The notes under the pieces: generated by a model
What the model was told of the DNA's origin: nothing
Seen by the model: only the letters and a program-made list of their open reading frames with translations
Databases searched by the model: none
Source of the DNA: Clostridia bacterium
GTDB lineage: Bacteria; Bacillota_A; Clostridia; Christensenellales; Borkfalkiaceae
Direction: 5' to 3'
DNA length: 7,648 nucleotides
Assembly (NCBI GenBank): GCA_003979335.1
Contig: RYWC01000030.1
Span: 1-7,648, forward strand
Made by a program: the position numbers and the translations under genes
Shown: positions 1 to 6,687 of the stretch, piece after piece
Position numbering within the stretch: the stretch's first letter is position 1
Layout of the letters: each line of letters starts with the position of its first letter

Positions 1-19
1 AGATGTGTATAAGAGACAG
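1..19. other. Tn5/Nextera mosaic-end adapter, left end (not genomic)
   Basis: The sequence AGATGTGTATAAGAGACAG is exactly the 19-bp transposase mosaic end used in tagmentation libraries. Its reverse complement closes the other end of the window, so this is a library-preparation remnant and not host DNA. Any reading frame that starts in it, such as the GTG at position 5, has an artificial N-terminus. Confidence 0.97.
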
Positions 20-820
20 GCTTTAAAACGCGCCGGATATGCCGTTGACGGCTGGAACCGTTCGTCGTTGCCCCACGAATATGCTTTAAGTAACGGCATT
101 ATTGACGGTATAGCGGAAAATTTTTTATCATATGACATTGTCTTTGTGGCTTTACCTTTTCAGCCTACGATAAATTTTATAAACGCCAACAGTTTCAAAA
201 ACGGTGCGGTCGTTGCGGATATATGCGGCGTAAAAAAGCCGATAGAGGCGGCAATATGCTCAAAATACCGCAATTTCGATTATGTCGGATGTCATCCTAT
301 GGCAGGAAAAGAAGTGTCGGGGATTGAGAATGCTTGCGCTAATCTTTTCGACGGCGCGAGTATGGTTATAACTCATAATAAAGAAACAAATCCTAACGCC
401 GTTAAGATTATTAAAAAGCTTTCCGCCGAAATAGGGTTTAAGTATGCCGTGGAATGCTCCGCCGAGGTGCACGACAGGAAAATAGCGTATACGTCTCAGC
501 TTGCGCACGTTGTTTCCAACGCATACGTCAAGGATAAAGAAATAGACTGTTGTCTCGGCTTCACAGGCGGAAGCTTTCAGGATATGACAAGAATTGCAGG
601 CGTTGACGAGAATGTCTGGGCTTCGCTTTATTTGGCAAACGCCGAAAATCTTACAGGTAAAATTTCGGCGTTGATAAATTCTTTGAATGAAATAAATACG
701 GCTGTAAAACGCGGAGACAAGGAAGAACTTGTCAAAGTGCTTGCAGAGGGGCGCGTTCTTTTTGACAGCTGTAAAAAAGTACAAAGCAGTTCCGAAATTT
801 CGGTAACGCAATTAAACTAA
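20..820 (+). CDS. tyrA: Prephenate dehydrogenase, 5'-truncated
   Basis: This enzyme oxidatively decarboxylates prephenate to 4-hydroxyphenylpyruvate with NAD(P)+ in cytosolic tyrosine biosynthesis. The fragment has 266 codons plus a stop. The glycine-rich dinucleotide-binding loop at the N-terminus is lost at the insert end; the first retained residues (ALKRAGYAVDGWNR) match the end of the first Rossmann helix and second strand. Still visible are DICGVK at about nt 221, the family hallmark CHPMAGKEVSG from about nt 290, a conserved HDRK with a following SQLAH from nt 470, and GGSFQDMTRIA from about nt 566, which belongs to the helical dimerisation domain. No ACT regulatory domain follows, so this is the short, ACT-less type. 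The adapter happens to be in frame and opens a false GTG start at position 5. A gap of 46 bp separates it from the next gene, so co-transcription is likely but not certain. Confidence 0.93.
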   Translation, partial: ALKRAGYAVDGWNRSSLPHEYALSNGIIDGIAENFLSYDIVFVALPFQPTINFINANSFKNGAVVADICGVKKPIEAAICSKYRNFDYVGCHPMAGKEVSGIENACANLFDGASMVITHNKETNPNAVKIIKKLSAEIGFKYAVECSAEVHDRKIAYTSQLAHVVSNAYVKDKEIDCCLGFTGGSFQDMTRIAGVDENVWASLYLANAENLTGKISALINSLNEINTAVKRGDKEELVKVLAEGRVLFDSCKKVQSSSEISVTQLN

Positions 821-854
821 GGTTTGACGCGGCACAAAAAAGGCGTTGCCGGTC

Positions 855-859
855 GGGGG
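855..859 (+). promoter_or_regulatory. Probable ribosome binding site that sets the DUF1934 start
   Basis: A GGGGG run sits 7 nt before the ATG at 867. It is a rough match to the anti-Shine-Dalgarno sequence and favours ATG 867 over the in-frame TTG codons at 846 and 861. The TTG at 846 has no comparable site upstream. Confidence 0.5.
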
Positions 860-866
860 CTTGAGT

Positions 867-1232
867 ATGAAATGCAATGTGGTATTGGATAACGGTAAAA
901 AGGACGGAAGATTTACTTCCGCCGGCGACCTTAATTTCGGACCTGACGGTTTTGCCGTATTTTATGAGATAGACGGGGATAAATGTCTGTTTACCTATAC
1001 AAACGGTTCAGTTATGCAGGAAAGAAGGGGTTCAGTTCATCTGATTATGCGTTTTACAATGGGCGCTGAAACTTTCTGTACGATAGTTACGGGCGAGGGT
1101 TCGGGCGATTTTCCTGTTTATACCGATAAAATACAGGTGATAAATGACGAAAAATCCGTACAGGTTAAATTGGTTTATACCTGTGCTGGCGAAAATATAA
1201 AATTGGATTTAACTGCAAAAGCTAAGGAGTAG
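867..1232 (+). CDS. DUF1934 family protein (YwiB-like small beta-barrel)
   Basis: The product is 121 residues from ATG 867. It is rich in beta strands and fits the DUF1934 family, cytosolic proteins with a calycin-like beta-barrel whose biochemical role is not established. The family pattern is visible. An early FTSAGDLNF segment is followed by a YEIDGD turn, a 'GSVHLIMRFTMG' strand that matches the 'gsv.sqmvfekG' core, and a late 'FPVYTDKIQV' strand matching the 'vyTkkl.v' segment. A final strand carries VKLVYTCAG. There is no signal peptide or membrane segment. An in-frame TTG at 846 would add seven residues (PVGGL-containing) that do not look like the family, so I prefer 867. Its stop lies 2 nt before the next gene, whose ribosome binding site (AAGGAG, 1224-1229) is inside this gene, so the two are very likely co-translated. 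Confidence 0.8.
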   Translation: MKCNVVLDNGKKDGRFTSAGDLNFGPDGFAVFYEIDGDKCLFTYTNGSVMQERRGSVHLIMRFTMGAETFCTIVTGEGSGDFPVYTDKIQVINDEKSVQVKLVYTCAGENIKLDLTAKAKE

Positions 1233-1234
1233 TA

Positions 1235-1882
1235 ATGATAATAGAATATCTCGGTCATTCCTGTTTTAAATTAACAGAAAGTACGGGTACTTGCGTCGTT
1301 TGCGACCCGTATTCTGAGGAAACGGTGGGTTATGCCATGCCAAAAGTTACGGCTGACGCAGTAACGGTTTCCCACCATCATGACGACCATGATTTTATTG
1401 CAAACGTTGGCGGAAATCCTGTAATTATCGATAAAGAAAGCAGTTTTGACCTTCCCGGTGTCGAAATAAACTCCGTAAAAAGCTTTCACGACGGCAACAG
1501 GGGCAAAAAACGCGGTGAAAACGTAATTTTCAAATTCCGAATGGATGGGATTGACATCTGTCATCTCGGCGATTTGGGCGAGGCATGCTCGCTTGATTTG
1601 ATAGAAACAATTTTGCCTGTCAACGTTCTTTTAATTCCCGTCGGCGGAAATTATACAATCGACGCCGAAATGGCAAAGGAATATGTTGACAGAATAATGC
1701 CCGAAATTGTCATTCCGATGCATTTCCGTACCAAAGATTCAAAAATCGATATCGATAAGCTTGACGGTTTTTTGAATCTTTTCGACGGCGACTGCATTGA
1801 AGAAAAAGAGGAAAGTTCTTTGGAGCTTTCAAGAAGCGATTTAACGGAAGAAACTAAAATAATCGTACTCAGGAGAGCGTAA
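1235..1882 (+). CDS. Metallo-beta-lactamase-fold hydrolase, UPF0173/UlaG-like
   Basis: A 215-residue soluble protein with the metallo-beta-lactamase fold. It opens with IEYLGHSCFKL, typical of the UPF0173/UlaG/YtkL branch (H8). The metal-binding HxHxDH motif is H47-x-H49-x-D51-H52. Further likely ligands are H85 (SFHDG), H110 and D113 in HLGDLG, and H163 in PMHFR near the C-terminus. All expected metal-site residues are present, so it should bind one or two metal ions and be active. The substrate cannot be told from sequence; UlaG itself is an L-ascorbate-6-phosphate lactonase, but no ascorbate genes are nearby. Length is close to the family norm of about 225. The AAGGAG site at 1224-1229 lies 5 nt before the ATG. 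The stop overlaps the next start by one base (TAATG). Confidence 0.88.
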   Translation: MIIEYLGHSCFKLTESTGTCVVCDPYSEETVGYAMPKVTADAVTVSHHHDDHDFIANVGGNPVIIDKESSFDLPGVEINSVKSFHDGNRGKKRGENVIFKFRMDGIDICHLGDLGEACSLDLIETILPVNVLLIPVGGNYTIDAEMAKEYVDRIMPEIVIPMHFRTKDSKIDIDKLDGFLNLFDGDCIEEKEESSLELSRSDLTEETKIIVLRRA

Positions 1883-3195
1883 TGTACGGCGAAGATTTGG
1901 TAAGGGACTTGACCGAACGGCTTGAAAAACTTACAATTCACGAAGTCAGACAGGTTGCGAGAGAAGTCAAATCCCACGTTACAAGCGGTCAGAAAGGACA
2001 GATTATTGAGGCGGTTTTAAGTCTTGCTAAGGCGGAAATTGAACCTGCGCCTTTGTCTAACAGGGGCGCGCCGCCCAAATCGGATAAATATGATGAACAG
2101 CTTGTCCGCGATATTTTAAAGTGCAGGGAACACTTTCTTGCAGAAAAATACAGCGGCGGACAAAATCGTAAAACGGGCGTTGCGGATGTTGCCGCCGCTT
2201 ATTCGGAACAGTCGGAAAAAGAGTATACGGGTTTTCTTGGGGCGGACGGCGCGAACTGCTTCCTGTTCGGCGAAGAAACGGTATATGTTTCGGATTTGTT
2301 TGTAAAAAAATACGGGTTGCGCACAGGCGATAAAATTATCGGTACGGGCAGAAAGTCCAACTCGGCAGACTTTGCAGGACTTACATGTGTAAAGTCTGTA
2401 AACGGGAAGTCGGTCACAAGCTTAAGCGACAGAAAAAATTATAGTTCCTTTACAAGAATATATCCGTCTGAAAGAATTGTTACAGGCGTAAAAGGTGATA
2501 TAGCCTGCAGAATGGCAGACCTTTTTACACCCCTTGCTTTCGGGCAACGCGCGCTTGTTTTTGCTTCGGCAAACAGCGGTAAGACAACGCTTATAAAATC
2601 AATTGCCCTCGGGATATGTGCCAAATATCGCGATTTAAAGTTAATTTGCGTGATGCTTGGCGCCCGTCCGGAAGAAGTTACTGAATTTAAAAGGCAGTTT
2701 CCTTTTGCGGAAATTTTTCACACAACTTTTGATATGTACGAAGACAGGCATGAGTTGTGCGCGTCGCTTGCGTTCGGATATGCGGAAAGGCTTTTGGAGC
2801 TTGGTGAAAACGCGATAGTTATTGCGGACGGACTATATGAAAATTTGCCGTTTGACAAGTTGAAGAAATATTTGTATAAAGCATGCGATACGAAAGAGGG
2901 GGCGTCGCTTACAGTCATAACCGCTCTGCCTGAAGAGGCGTGCGCGCTAGCAAATATTGCAAATACGGCTATCTACCTTTCTTCGTCGCTTGCGGCGGCG
3001 CGCGTATTCCCCTCTATCGATATTTTAAAATCGTATACGGGCAGGGAAGAAGTTTATTTGAACGGGGAAGAGCTTTCTCTTTCACGCGGATTGCGCGCAA
3101 AAATTGCGGAAGGGCTTCCGCATAAAGAAGTAGTAAAACTTTTTGAAAATACTGAAAACAATACACAATTGATTAACAAGATTAAAAATGGCTGA
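1882..3195 (+). CDS. Divergent Rho-family protein lacking catalytic residues
   Basis: At 437 residues it has the layout of transcription terminator Rho, a hexameric RNA-dependent ATPase helicase. Residues about 8-50 resemble the Rho_N helical domain. Residues about 115-185 match the RNA-binding OB fold, with YVSDLFVKKYGLRTGDKI corresponding to Rho's 'iYVSpsqirrf.LrtGD', but the aromatic RNP-1 stretch is degraded. The ATPase core starts near YPSERI (194-199). Seen by eye against E. coli Rho: the P-loop is kept (ASANSGKTT, K234), and RPEEVTEFKR (262-271) is kept. The catalytic Glu211 position is Ala261 and the preceding Asp210 position is Gly260. The Walker B Asp remains as D316. About 21 residues holding the Q-loop are missing between D316 and GASLTVI. 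The R-loop TGSK is absent. R374 in ARVFPSID matches Arg353, but the arginine-finger Arg366 column reads Gly387, with Arg388 next to it. It may bind nucleotide or RNA without normal translocation. The AGGAG site at 1871-1875 is 6 nt from the ATG. It overlaps obg by 8 nt. Confidence 0.85.
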   Translation: MYGEDLVRDLTERLEKLTIHEVRQVAREVKSHVTSGQKGQIIEAVLSLAKAEIEPAPLSNRGAPPKSDKYDEQLVRDILKCREHFLAEKYSGGQNRKTGVADVAAAYSEQSEKEYTGFLGADGANCFLFGEETVYVSDLFVKKYGLRTGDKIIGTGRKSNSADFAGLTCVKSVNGKSVTSLSDRKNYSSFTRIYPSERIVTGVKGDIACRMADLFTPLAFGQRALVFASANSGKTTLIKSIALGICAKYRDLKLICVMLGARPEEVTEFKRQFPFAEIFHTTFDMYEDRHELCASLAFGYAERLLELGENAIVIADGLYENLPFDKLKKYLYKACDTKEGASLTVITALPEEACALANIANTAIYLSSSLAAARVFPSIDILKSYTGREEVYLNGEELSLSRGLRAKIAEGLPHKEVVKLFENTENNTQLINKIKNG

Positions 3196-4468
3196 CAGGA
3201 ATTTATTTACCGACAGAGTGAAAATAACAATAAAATCAGGCGACGGCGGCGACGGAATGAATTCGTTCAAGTCGTTTAAAGGCAAGCCCGCTTGCGGACC
3301 GGACGGCGGCGACGGTGGGAACGGCGGAAACGTTTATATTGTTGCCGATGGCAGTATGAACGATTTGCTGTCCTTTCGCTATACAAGCAAGTTTTTTGCC
3401 GGCGACGGAGAGAGGGGAGGTTCCAATAAATGTTTCGGCAGGTTCGGGACCGATGTTGTAATTAAAGTTCCGTTAGGTACCGTTGTAAAAGATTTTGAAA
3501 GCGGAACGGTTATTGCCGACATGTTCGAAGAGGGAGAAAAAAAGCTGATTGCCGAAGGCGGCAGAGGCGGAAAAGGCAATGTCCGGTTTACTACTTCACG
3601 CAGGCATGCGCCGAATTTTGCGCAGAAAGGGGAAAAAACCGAACCGCATATTCTTGCTTTGGAATTAAAAGTAATAGCGGACGTTGGCATTATCGGTTTC
3701 CCTAATGTCGGGAAATCTACTCTGCTTTCAAAAATTTCAGCGGCAAAGCCGAAAATTGCAAATTACCATTTCACGACTTTATCGCCGAATTTAGGCGTTG
3801 TAAAATATTACGATAATTCCTTTGTTGCGGCGGACATCCCTGGGCTTATTGAGGGTGCGTCCGACGGGGCAGGCCTCGGGCACGACTTTTTGAGACACAT
3901 AGAAAGAACGAGAATGCTTGTGCACGTCGTAGATGTTTCAGGTACCGAGGGAAGAGACCCTGTCGAAGATTTCAAAAAAATAAATGCCGAACTTTCAGGA
4001 TACAGTAAAAAACTTGCCGCGCTTCCGCAGATAATCGCGCTTAATAAATGCGATGTTTACGGCGCAGAAGAAAACGCGGCTGTTTTCAGAAAAAAATTCG
4101 CTAAAAAGTATGCGATTTACGATATCGCGGCAATAAGCGGAAACGGAACGGAAGAGCTTGTCGGCGGTATTTTTAACGCTCTTTCTGAGTTGCCCCCTGT
4201 TTCAAGAGAGGAAATTGACGAAAGCTTCACATACCGCAAAAGCGGAAATCTTGGTTTTGAGATTTATCTTGACGGCGGCATATATGTGGTTGTCGGCGAT
4301 CTTGTGGATATGCTTTGCAGAAACGTTGTCTTGAACGACCCCGATTCTATGTCATACTTCCAAAAGATTTTGCGTGAAAAGGGAGTAATTTCCAAACTCA
4401 AAGAAATGGGTATCAAAGAGAATGATACAGTGTCGATAGGCGAAGTAGAGTTCGATTTCATACCGTAA
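3188..4468 (+). CDS. obg: GTPase Obg (CgtA), ribosome assembly
   Basis: Obg is an essential, slow-hydrolysing GTPase that binds the 50S precursor and links ribosome maturation to (p)ppGpp and growth state. The 426-residue product is full length for the Bacillota type. The N-terminal Obg fold (about 1-158) contains the glycine-rich repeats, with GDGGDG at 18-23 and GPDGGDGGNGG from 37. The G domain has G1 GFPNVGKST (170-178), a G2 threonine pair at 196-197, G3 DIPG (216-219), G4 NKCD (286-289) and a G5 that reads ISG rather than the usual ISA (316-318). A C-terminal OCT domain (about 349-426) carries the GFEIY segment and ends in GEVEFDFIP. The start overlaps the Rho-like gene by 8 nt and no strong ribosome binding site is visible, so translation is probably coupled to that gene. 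Residue numbers were counted by hand. Confidence 0.97.
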   Translation: MADRNLFTDRVKITIKSGDGGDGMNSFKSFKGKPACGPDGGDGGNGGNVYIVADGSMNDLLSFRYTSKFFAGDGERGGSNKCFGRFGTDVVIKVPLGTVVKDFESGTVIADMFEEGEKKLIAEGGRGGKGNVRFTTSRRHAPNFAQKGEKTEPHILALELKVIADVGIIGFPNVGKSTLLSKISAAKPKIANYHFTTLSPNLGVVKYYDNSFVAADIPGLIEGASDGAGLGHDFLRHIERTRMLVHVVDVSGTEGRDPVEDFKKINAELSGYSKKLAALPQIIALNKCDVYGAEENAAVFRKKFAKKYAIYDIAAISGNGTEELVGGIFNALSELPPVSREEIDESFTYRKSGNLGFEIYLDGGIYVVVGDLVDMLCRNVVLNDPDSMSYFQKILREKGVISKLKEMGIKENDTVSIGEVEFDFIP

Positions 4469-4493
4469 TTAAATTTAACAAAAAGGAAAAAAT

Positions 4494-4790
4494 ATGTTGA
4501 CATCCAAACAACGCAGCAAATTAAAAAGCCTTGCCGCAAATATTACCCCTATAGGGCAGGTCGGCAAGGAGGGAATAGGCGAAAATATGCTTACAAGCTT
4601 TTCGGATTGCCTTGAAAAGCGTGAACTGATAAAAATCAACGTTCTTGAAAACGCCGACGGCGACCCTAAGGAAATAGGGCGCGAGCTTGCAGACAGGCTT
4701 TCGGCAGAGTGCGTAATAGTAATAGGTAGAAAGGCGGTTTTGTACCGCCGTTCCGCAAGAAAAGATATAGAGCATATTGAAATTAATTAA
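4494..4790 (+). CDS. yhbY: Ribosome assembly RNA-binding protein YhbY (CRM domain)
   Basis: A 98-residue single CRM-domain protein that binds pre-50S particles and aids their assembly. It begins LTSKQRSKLKSLA, the standard opening of YhbY ('LtgkQrryLrslA'). It has the GxxG RNA-binding loop GKEG (24-27), the KRELIKINVL segment that matches 'arELIKvrvL', and the closing strand VIGRKAVLYR. Length matches the family. A good ribosome binding site (AAAAGGA, 4481-4487) lies 6 nt before the ATG. A 25-bp gap separates it from obg, its usual neighbour in Bacillota. The final Asn-stop is encoded in the palindrome TTAATTAA (4783-4790), which also encodes the end of the opposite-strand gene. Confidence 0.94.
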   Translation: MLTSKQRSKLKSLAANITPIGQVGKEGIGENMLTSFSDCLEKRELIKINVLENADGDPKEIGRELADRLSAECVIVIGRKAVLYRRSARKDIEHIEIN

Positions 4791-5520
4791 AAACCAGCGC
4801 GACAGCCGAAAGTATAAGCATTATGCTTCCGCTTACGATATAATATATTGGGAAGAAAGTGAAGTAGCTTAATCCTAAAAGCGCCGCGCCCGACCAGAAG
4901 AGGGGGGCGCAGAGTTTTCTTGAAAACCGCAGTTTTATTCTTTTGAAAAAGTTCTGTTTTTTTGCCTCTTCGTAAACGTATTTTTCGGGTAAAAGATTAT
5001 TTTTTTTGAGTTCGGCGTATACTTGGTCTATACCTACTGTCTCAATTGAAAAGTTTGAGGCAAGCATAACGGCTTCGGGCGAGGCTTTAACACAGTAAAT
5101 CTTTTTTTCGCCGTCATACCTGAACTTAATTACTTTTGCTACGTCATCTTCGCCTAAGGGTTGCATTTTAAAGTTAAAAAAATACGATACACCCCCACAT
5201 ATGACCCGTTTACCGCATATTTTTGCATTTTCGAAGCAGTCTTTGAAAAGCTTTGAAATGTAATCGTCGCGTGAAAGCGATAGGTGTAAGGCAAGCAGTT
5301 TTTTCGCTTTTTCGTCGCGTGAAAGTAAAAGCGTTTTGTTCTGTTTGGTGCTTATGTACAAAAAAGCGAGCATTCCGAACAATATCCCCCCACATATGCC
5401 GAAGATAAGCCCTATTATGGCATTTTTGGTGTAGAATCTTATTGCGGTAAAAAACAACAAAAATGCGCATATCGATGCGAACAGTGTATCCAAAAAAAGC
5501 GGAAGATTTAATCTTTTCAT
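4783..5520 (-). CDS. Four-helix membrane protein with central soluble domain, function unknown
   Basis: The 245-residue protein has two hydrophobic helices near the N-terminus (about 8-28 and 34-56), a charged middle of about 145 residues, and two C-terminal helices (about 205-221 and 224-244). The simplest topology puts both termini and the middle domain in the cytosol; this is inferred from charge only. The middle contains 'SRDDYISKLF', 'QPLGEDDVAKVI' and a stretch KKIYCVKASPEAVMLASNFSIETVG. This stretch resembles the last strands and helix of Mrr-like restriction-endonuclease folds, where a basic strand is followed by 'eeA..lA...gIe.idg..l'. I see no clear D...(D/E)xK catalytic set, so if the fold is right it is probably non-catalytic. 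That relationship is inference, with perhaps one chance in three of being right. It lies against the direction of the surrounding cluster. A strong ribosome binding site is not visible upstream of the ATG. Confidence 0.82.
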   Translation of the reverse strand: MKRLNLPLFLDTLFASICAFLLFFTAIRFYTKNAIIGLIFGICGGILFGMLAFLYISTKQNKTLLLSRDEKAKKLLALHLSLSRDDYISKLFKDCFENAKICGKRVICGGVSYFFNFKMQPLGEDDVAKVIKFRYDGEKKIYCVKASPEAVMLASNFSIETVGIDQVYAELKKNNLLPEKYVYEEAKKQNFFKRIKLRFSRKLCAPLFWSGAALLGLSYFTFFPIYYIVSGSIMLILSAVALVFN

Positions 5521-5556
5521 ATTTCTGTTATTGCCGCGTAACTATTGAATTATACT
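5521..5556. promoter_or_regulatory. Compact 36-bp divergent intergenic region
   Basis: This is the whole space between the start codons of the membrane protein (- strand) and nadD (+ strand). It holds a perfect TATAAT on the - strand (5554-5549), overlapping TATACT on the + strand (5551-5556). Neither has a convincing -35 box at 16-18 nt, and the + strand hexamer abuts the ATG, so it cannot be the nadD -10. Functional promoter elements may extend into either coding sequence. No Shine-Dalgarno sequence is seen for either gene. Confidence 0.3.
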
Positions 5557-6687
5557 ATGAAAACAGCAATTTACGGGGGTGCTTTCAACCCCGTCCATAA
5601 CGAACATATCAACATAGTTCTTTCTGCAAAAAAAGAGCTCGGTTTGGATAGAATAATAATAGTGCCCACCTGTGTATCGCCGCATAAAAAAGGCGTAATG
5701 TACGCGCGCAATAAAGACAGGCTGAATATGTGTAGAATAGCATTTTCAGGCATAGACGGCGTGGAGGTTTCCGATTGCGAAATCAAACGCGGCGGAGTCA
5801 GTTACTCTTATGTCACTTGCAGGCAGTTCAAAAAGCTGTATCCGGAAGATGAACTGTATTTCATAATGGGTGCGGATATGTTGGCTGGGTTTGCGGATTG
5901 GAAACAGCCGGAAGAAATTTTGAAATGCGTAACCCTTGCCGTCTGTGCAAGAGAAGACGGGCAATTGCTGAAAAACGATATTGTAAAGTTCCAAAAAAAG
6001 TTTAAAAAAGATTTAGTAAGTTTCAGTTATGTCGGTAAAGCTTTAAGCTCTACAAAGGTCAGGGTTCTGTCGGCGCTGGGTGAAGATGTTTCGCACTGGG
6101 TTCCGGAAAAAGTGAGAACTTATTTGCGTAAAAACAAAATTTACGCCTTGCCGGAGCTTTGGGAAGTAAAAAAATATTTAACCGAAGAACGTTGGGCGCA
6201 TACAGTCCGCGTCGCAGTGCTTGCCGCCGAGCATTGCCGTAAGGCAGGCGTTTACGAAATTGACGCAATAATCGCGTCTGCCCTTCACGATTGCGCTAAA
6301 TATCTTTCAGCCGATTCAGAGGAACTTCGTGGGTTTACTTTTCCGAAAGGCGTTCCCGAGCCCGTTATTCATCAGTTTTCAGGTGCATTCGTTGCCGAAC
6401 ATGTTTTTAACATTAAAGATAAATACATTTTGAACGCAATCAAATATCATGCAACGGGCAGAGAAAATATGAGCAACCTTGAAAAGCTTATATATCTTGC
6501 CGATTTGCTTGAAGAGGACCGTAATTTTGACGGGGTTGTGCAGTTAAGGCAGAAATTGAAGCAGGGATTGAACGAGTGTCTGTACTCCGCTTTTGAACAT
6601 CAACTAAATTATTTTAAATCAGTGGGCAAGCCCGTTAGCCCTCTCACTGAACGGGCATATGAATATTTAAAGGAAAATTATAAATGA
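5557..6687 (+). CDS. nadD: NadD–YqeK fusion: nicotinate-nucleotide adenylyltransferase plus HD-domain Ap4A hydrolase
   Basis: The 376-residue protein joins two enzymes that are usually adjacent genes. Residues 1 to about 197 are NadD, which makes nicotinate adenine dinucleotide from NaMN and ATP. Visible are GGAFNPVHNEH (7-17; the usual HxGH reads HNEH), SPHKK (41-45), FIMGADMLAGFADWK (102-116) and the C-terminal signature LSSTKVR (163-169). From about 203 onward is YqeK, an HD-domain hydrolase that splits diadenosine tetraphosphate into two ADP. Its likely metal ligands are H215, the HD pair H244-D245 (HDCAK), H272, H298 in KYHATGR and D316 in YLADLLEEDR. All expected positions are filled, so both halves look active. 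I choose ATG 5557 because it gives the normal NadD N-terminus; an in-frame TTG at 5545 would add four residues. No Shine-Dalgarno sequence precedes either start. It overlaps rsfS by 4 nt (ATGA), so the two are coupled. Confidence 0.95.
   Translation: MKTAIYGGAFNPVHNEHINIVLSAKKELGLDRIIIVPTCVSPHKKGVMYARNKDRLNMCRIAFSGIDGVEVSDCEIKRGGVSYSYVTCRQFKKLYPEDELYFIMGADMLAGFADWKQPEEILKCVTLAVCAREDGQLLKNDIVKFQKKFKKDLVSFSYVGKALSSTKVRVLSALGEDVSHWVPEKVRTYLRKNKIYALPELWEVKKYLTEERWAHTVRVAVLAAEHCRKAGVYEIDAIIASALHDCAKYLSADSEELRGFTFPKGVPEPVIHQFSGAFVAEHVFNIKDKYILNAIKYHATGRENMSNLEKLIYLADLLEEDRNFDGVVQLRQKLKQGLNECLYSAFEHQLNYFKSVGKPVSPLTERAYEYLKENYK

Noticed and set aside
792..803. Perfect palindrome CCGAAATTTCGG near the end of tyrA
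   Set aside because: As a hairpin it has a 4-bp stem and no T-run, it lies inside codons, and no second copy was noticed. It is probably incidental.
260..811. A long open frame on the - strand (183 codons) opposite tyrA
   Set aside because: It lies fully antisense to a clear prephenate dehydrogenase, has no recognisable domain, and reflects the codon composition of the real gene.
823..866. TTGACG at 823-828 as a -35 box for a promoter before the DUF1934 gene
   Set aside because: No -10-like hexamer occurs at a suitable distance; the bases about 17 nt downstream are GC-rich.
2940..3125. A 61-codon + strand frame inside the Rho-like gene
   Set aside because: It overlaps the conserved Rho-type core in another frame and has no ribosome binding site or family resemblance.
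3242..3325. Short GACGGCGGC-type repeats at the start of obg
   Set aside because: They encode the conserved glycine-rich Obg fold, so the repetition is explained by the protein and is not a DNA repeat element.
4733..4749. Hairpin GGCGG-TTTTGTA-CCGCC in yhbY as a terminator for the - strand membrane gene
   Set aside because: The stem is only 5 bp and the - strand U-run is short and interrupted (TTTCT). It may be chance within YhbY codons.
4886..4920. GC-rich stem GCGCCC/GGGCGC followed by AGAGTTTT as a terminator after yhbY
   Set aside because: The loop is 13 nt and the T-run is offset by 4 nt from the stem, so it is a poor match to an intrinsic terminator; kept only as a weak possibility.
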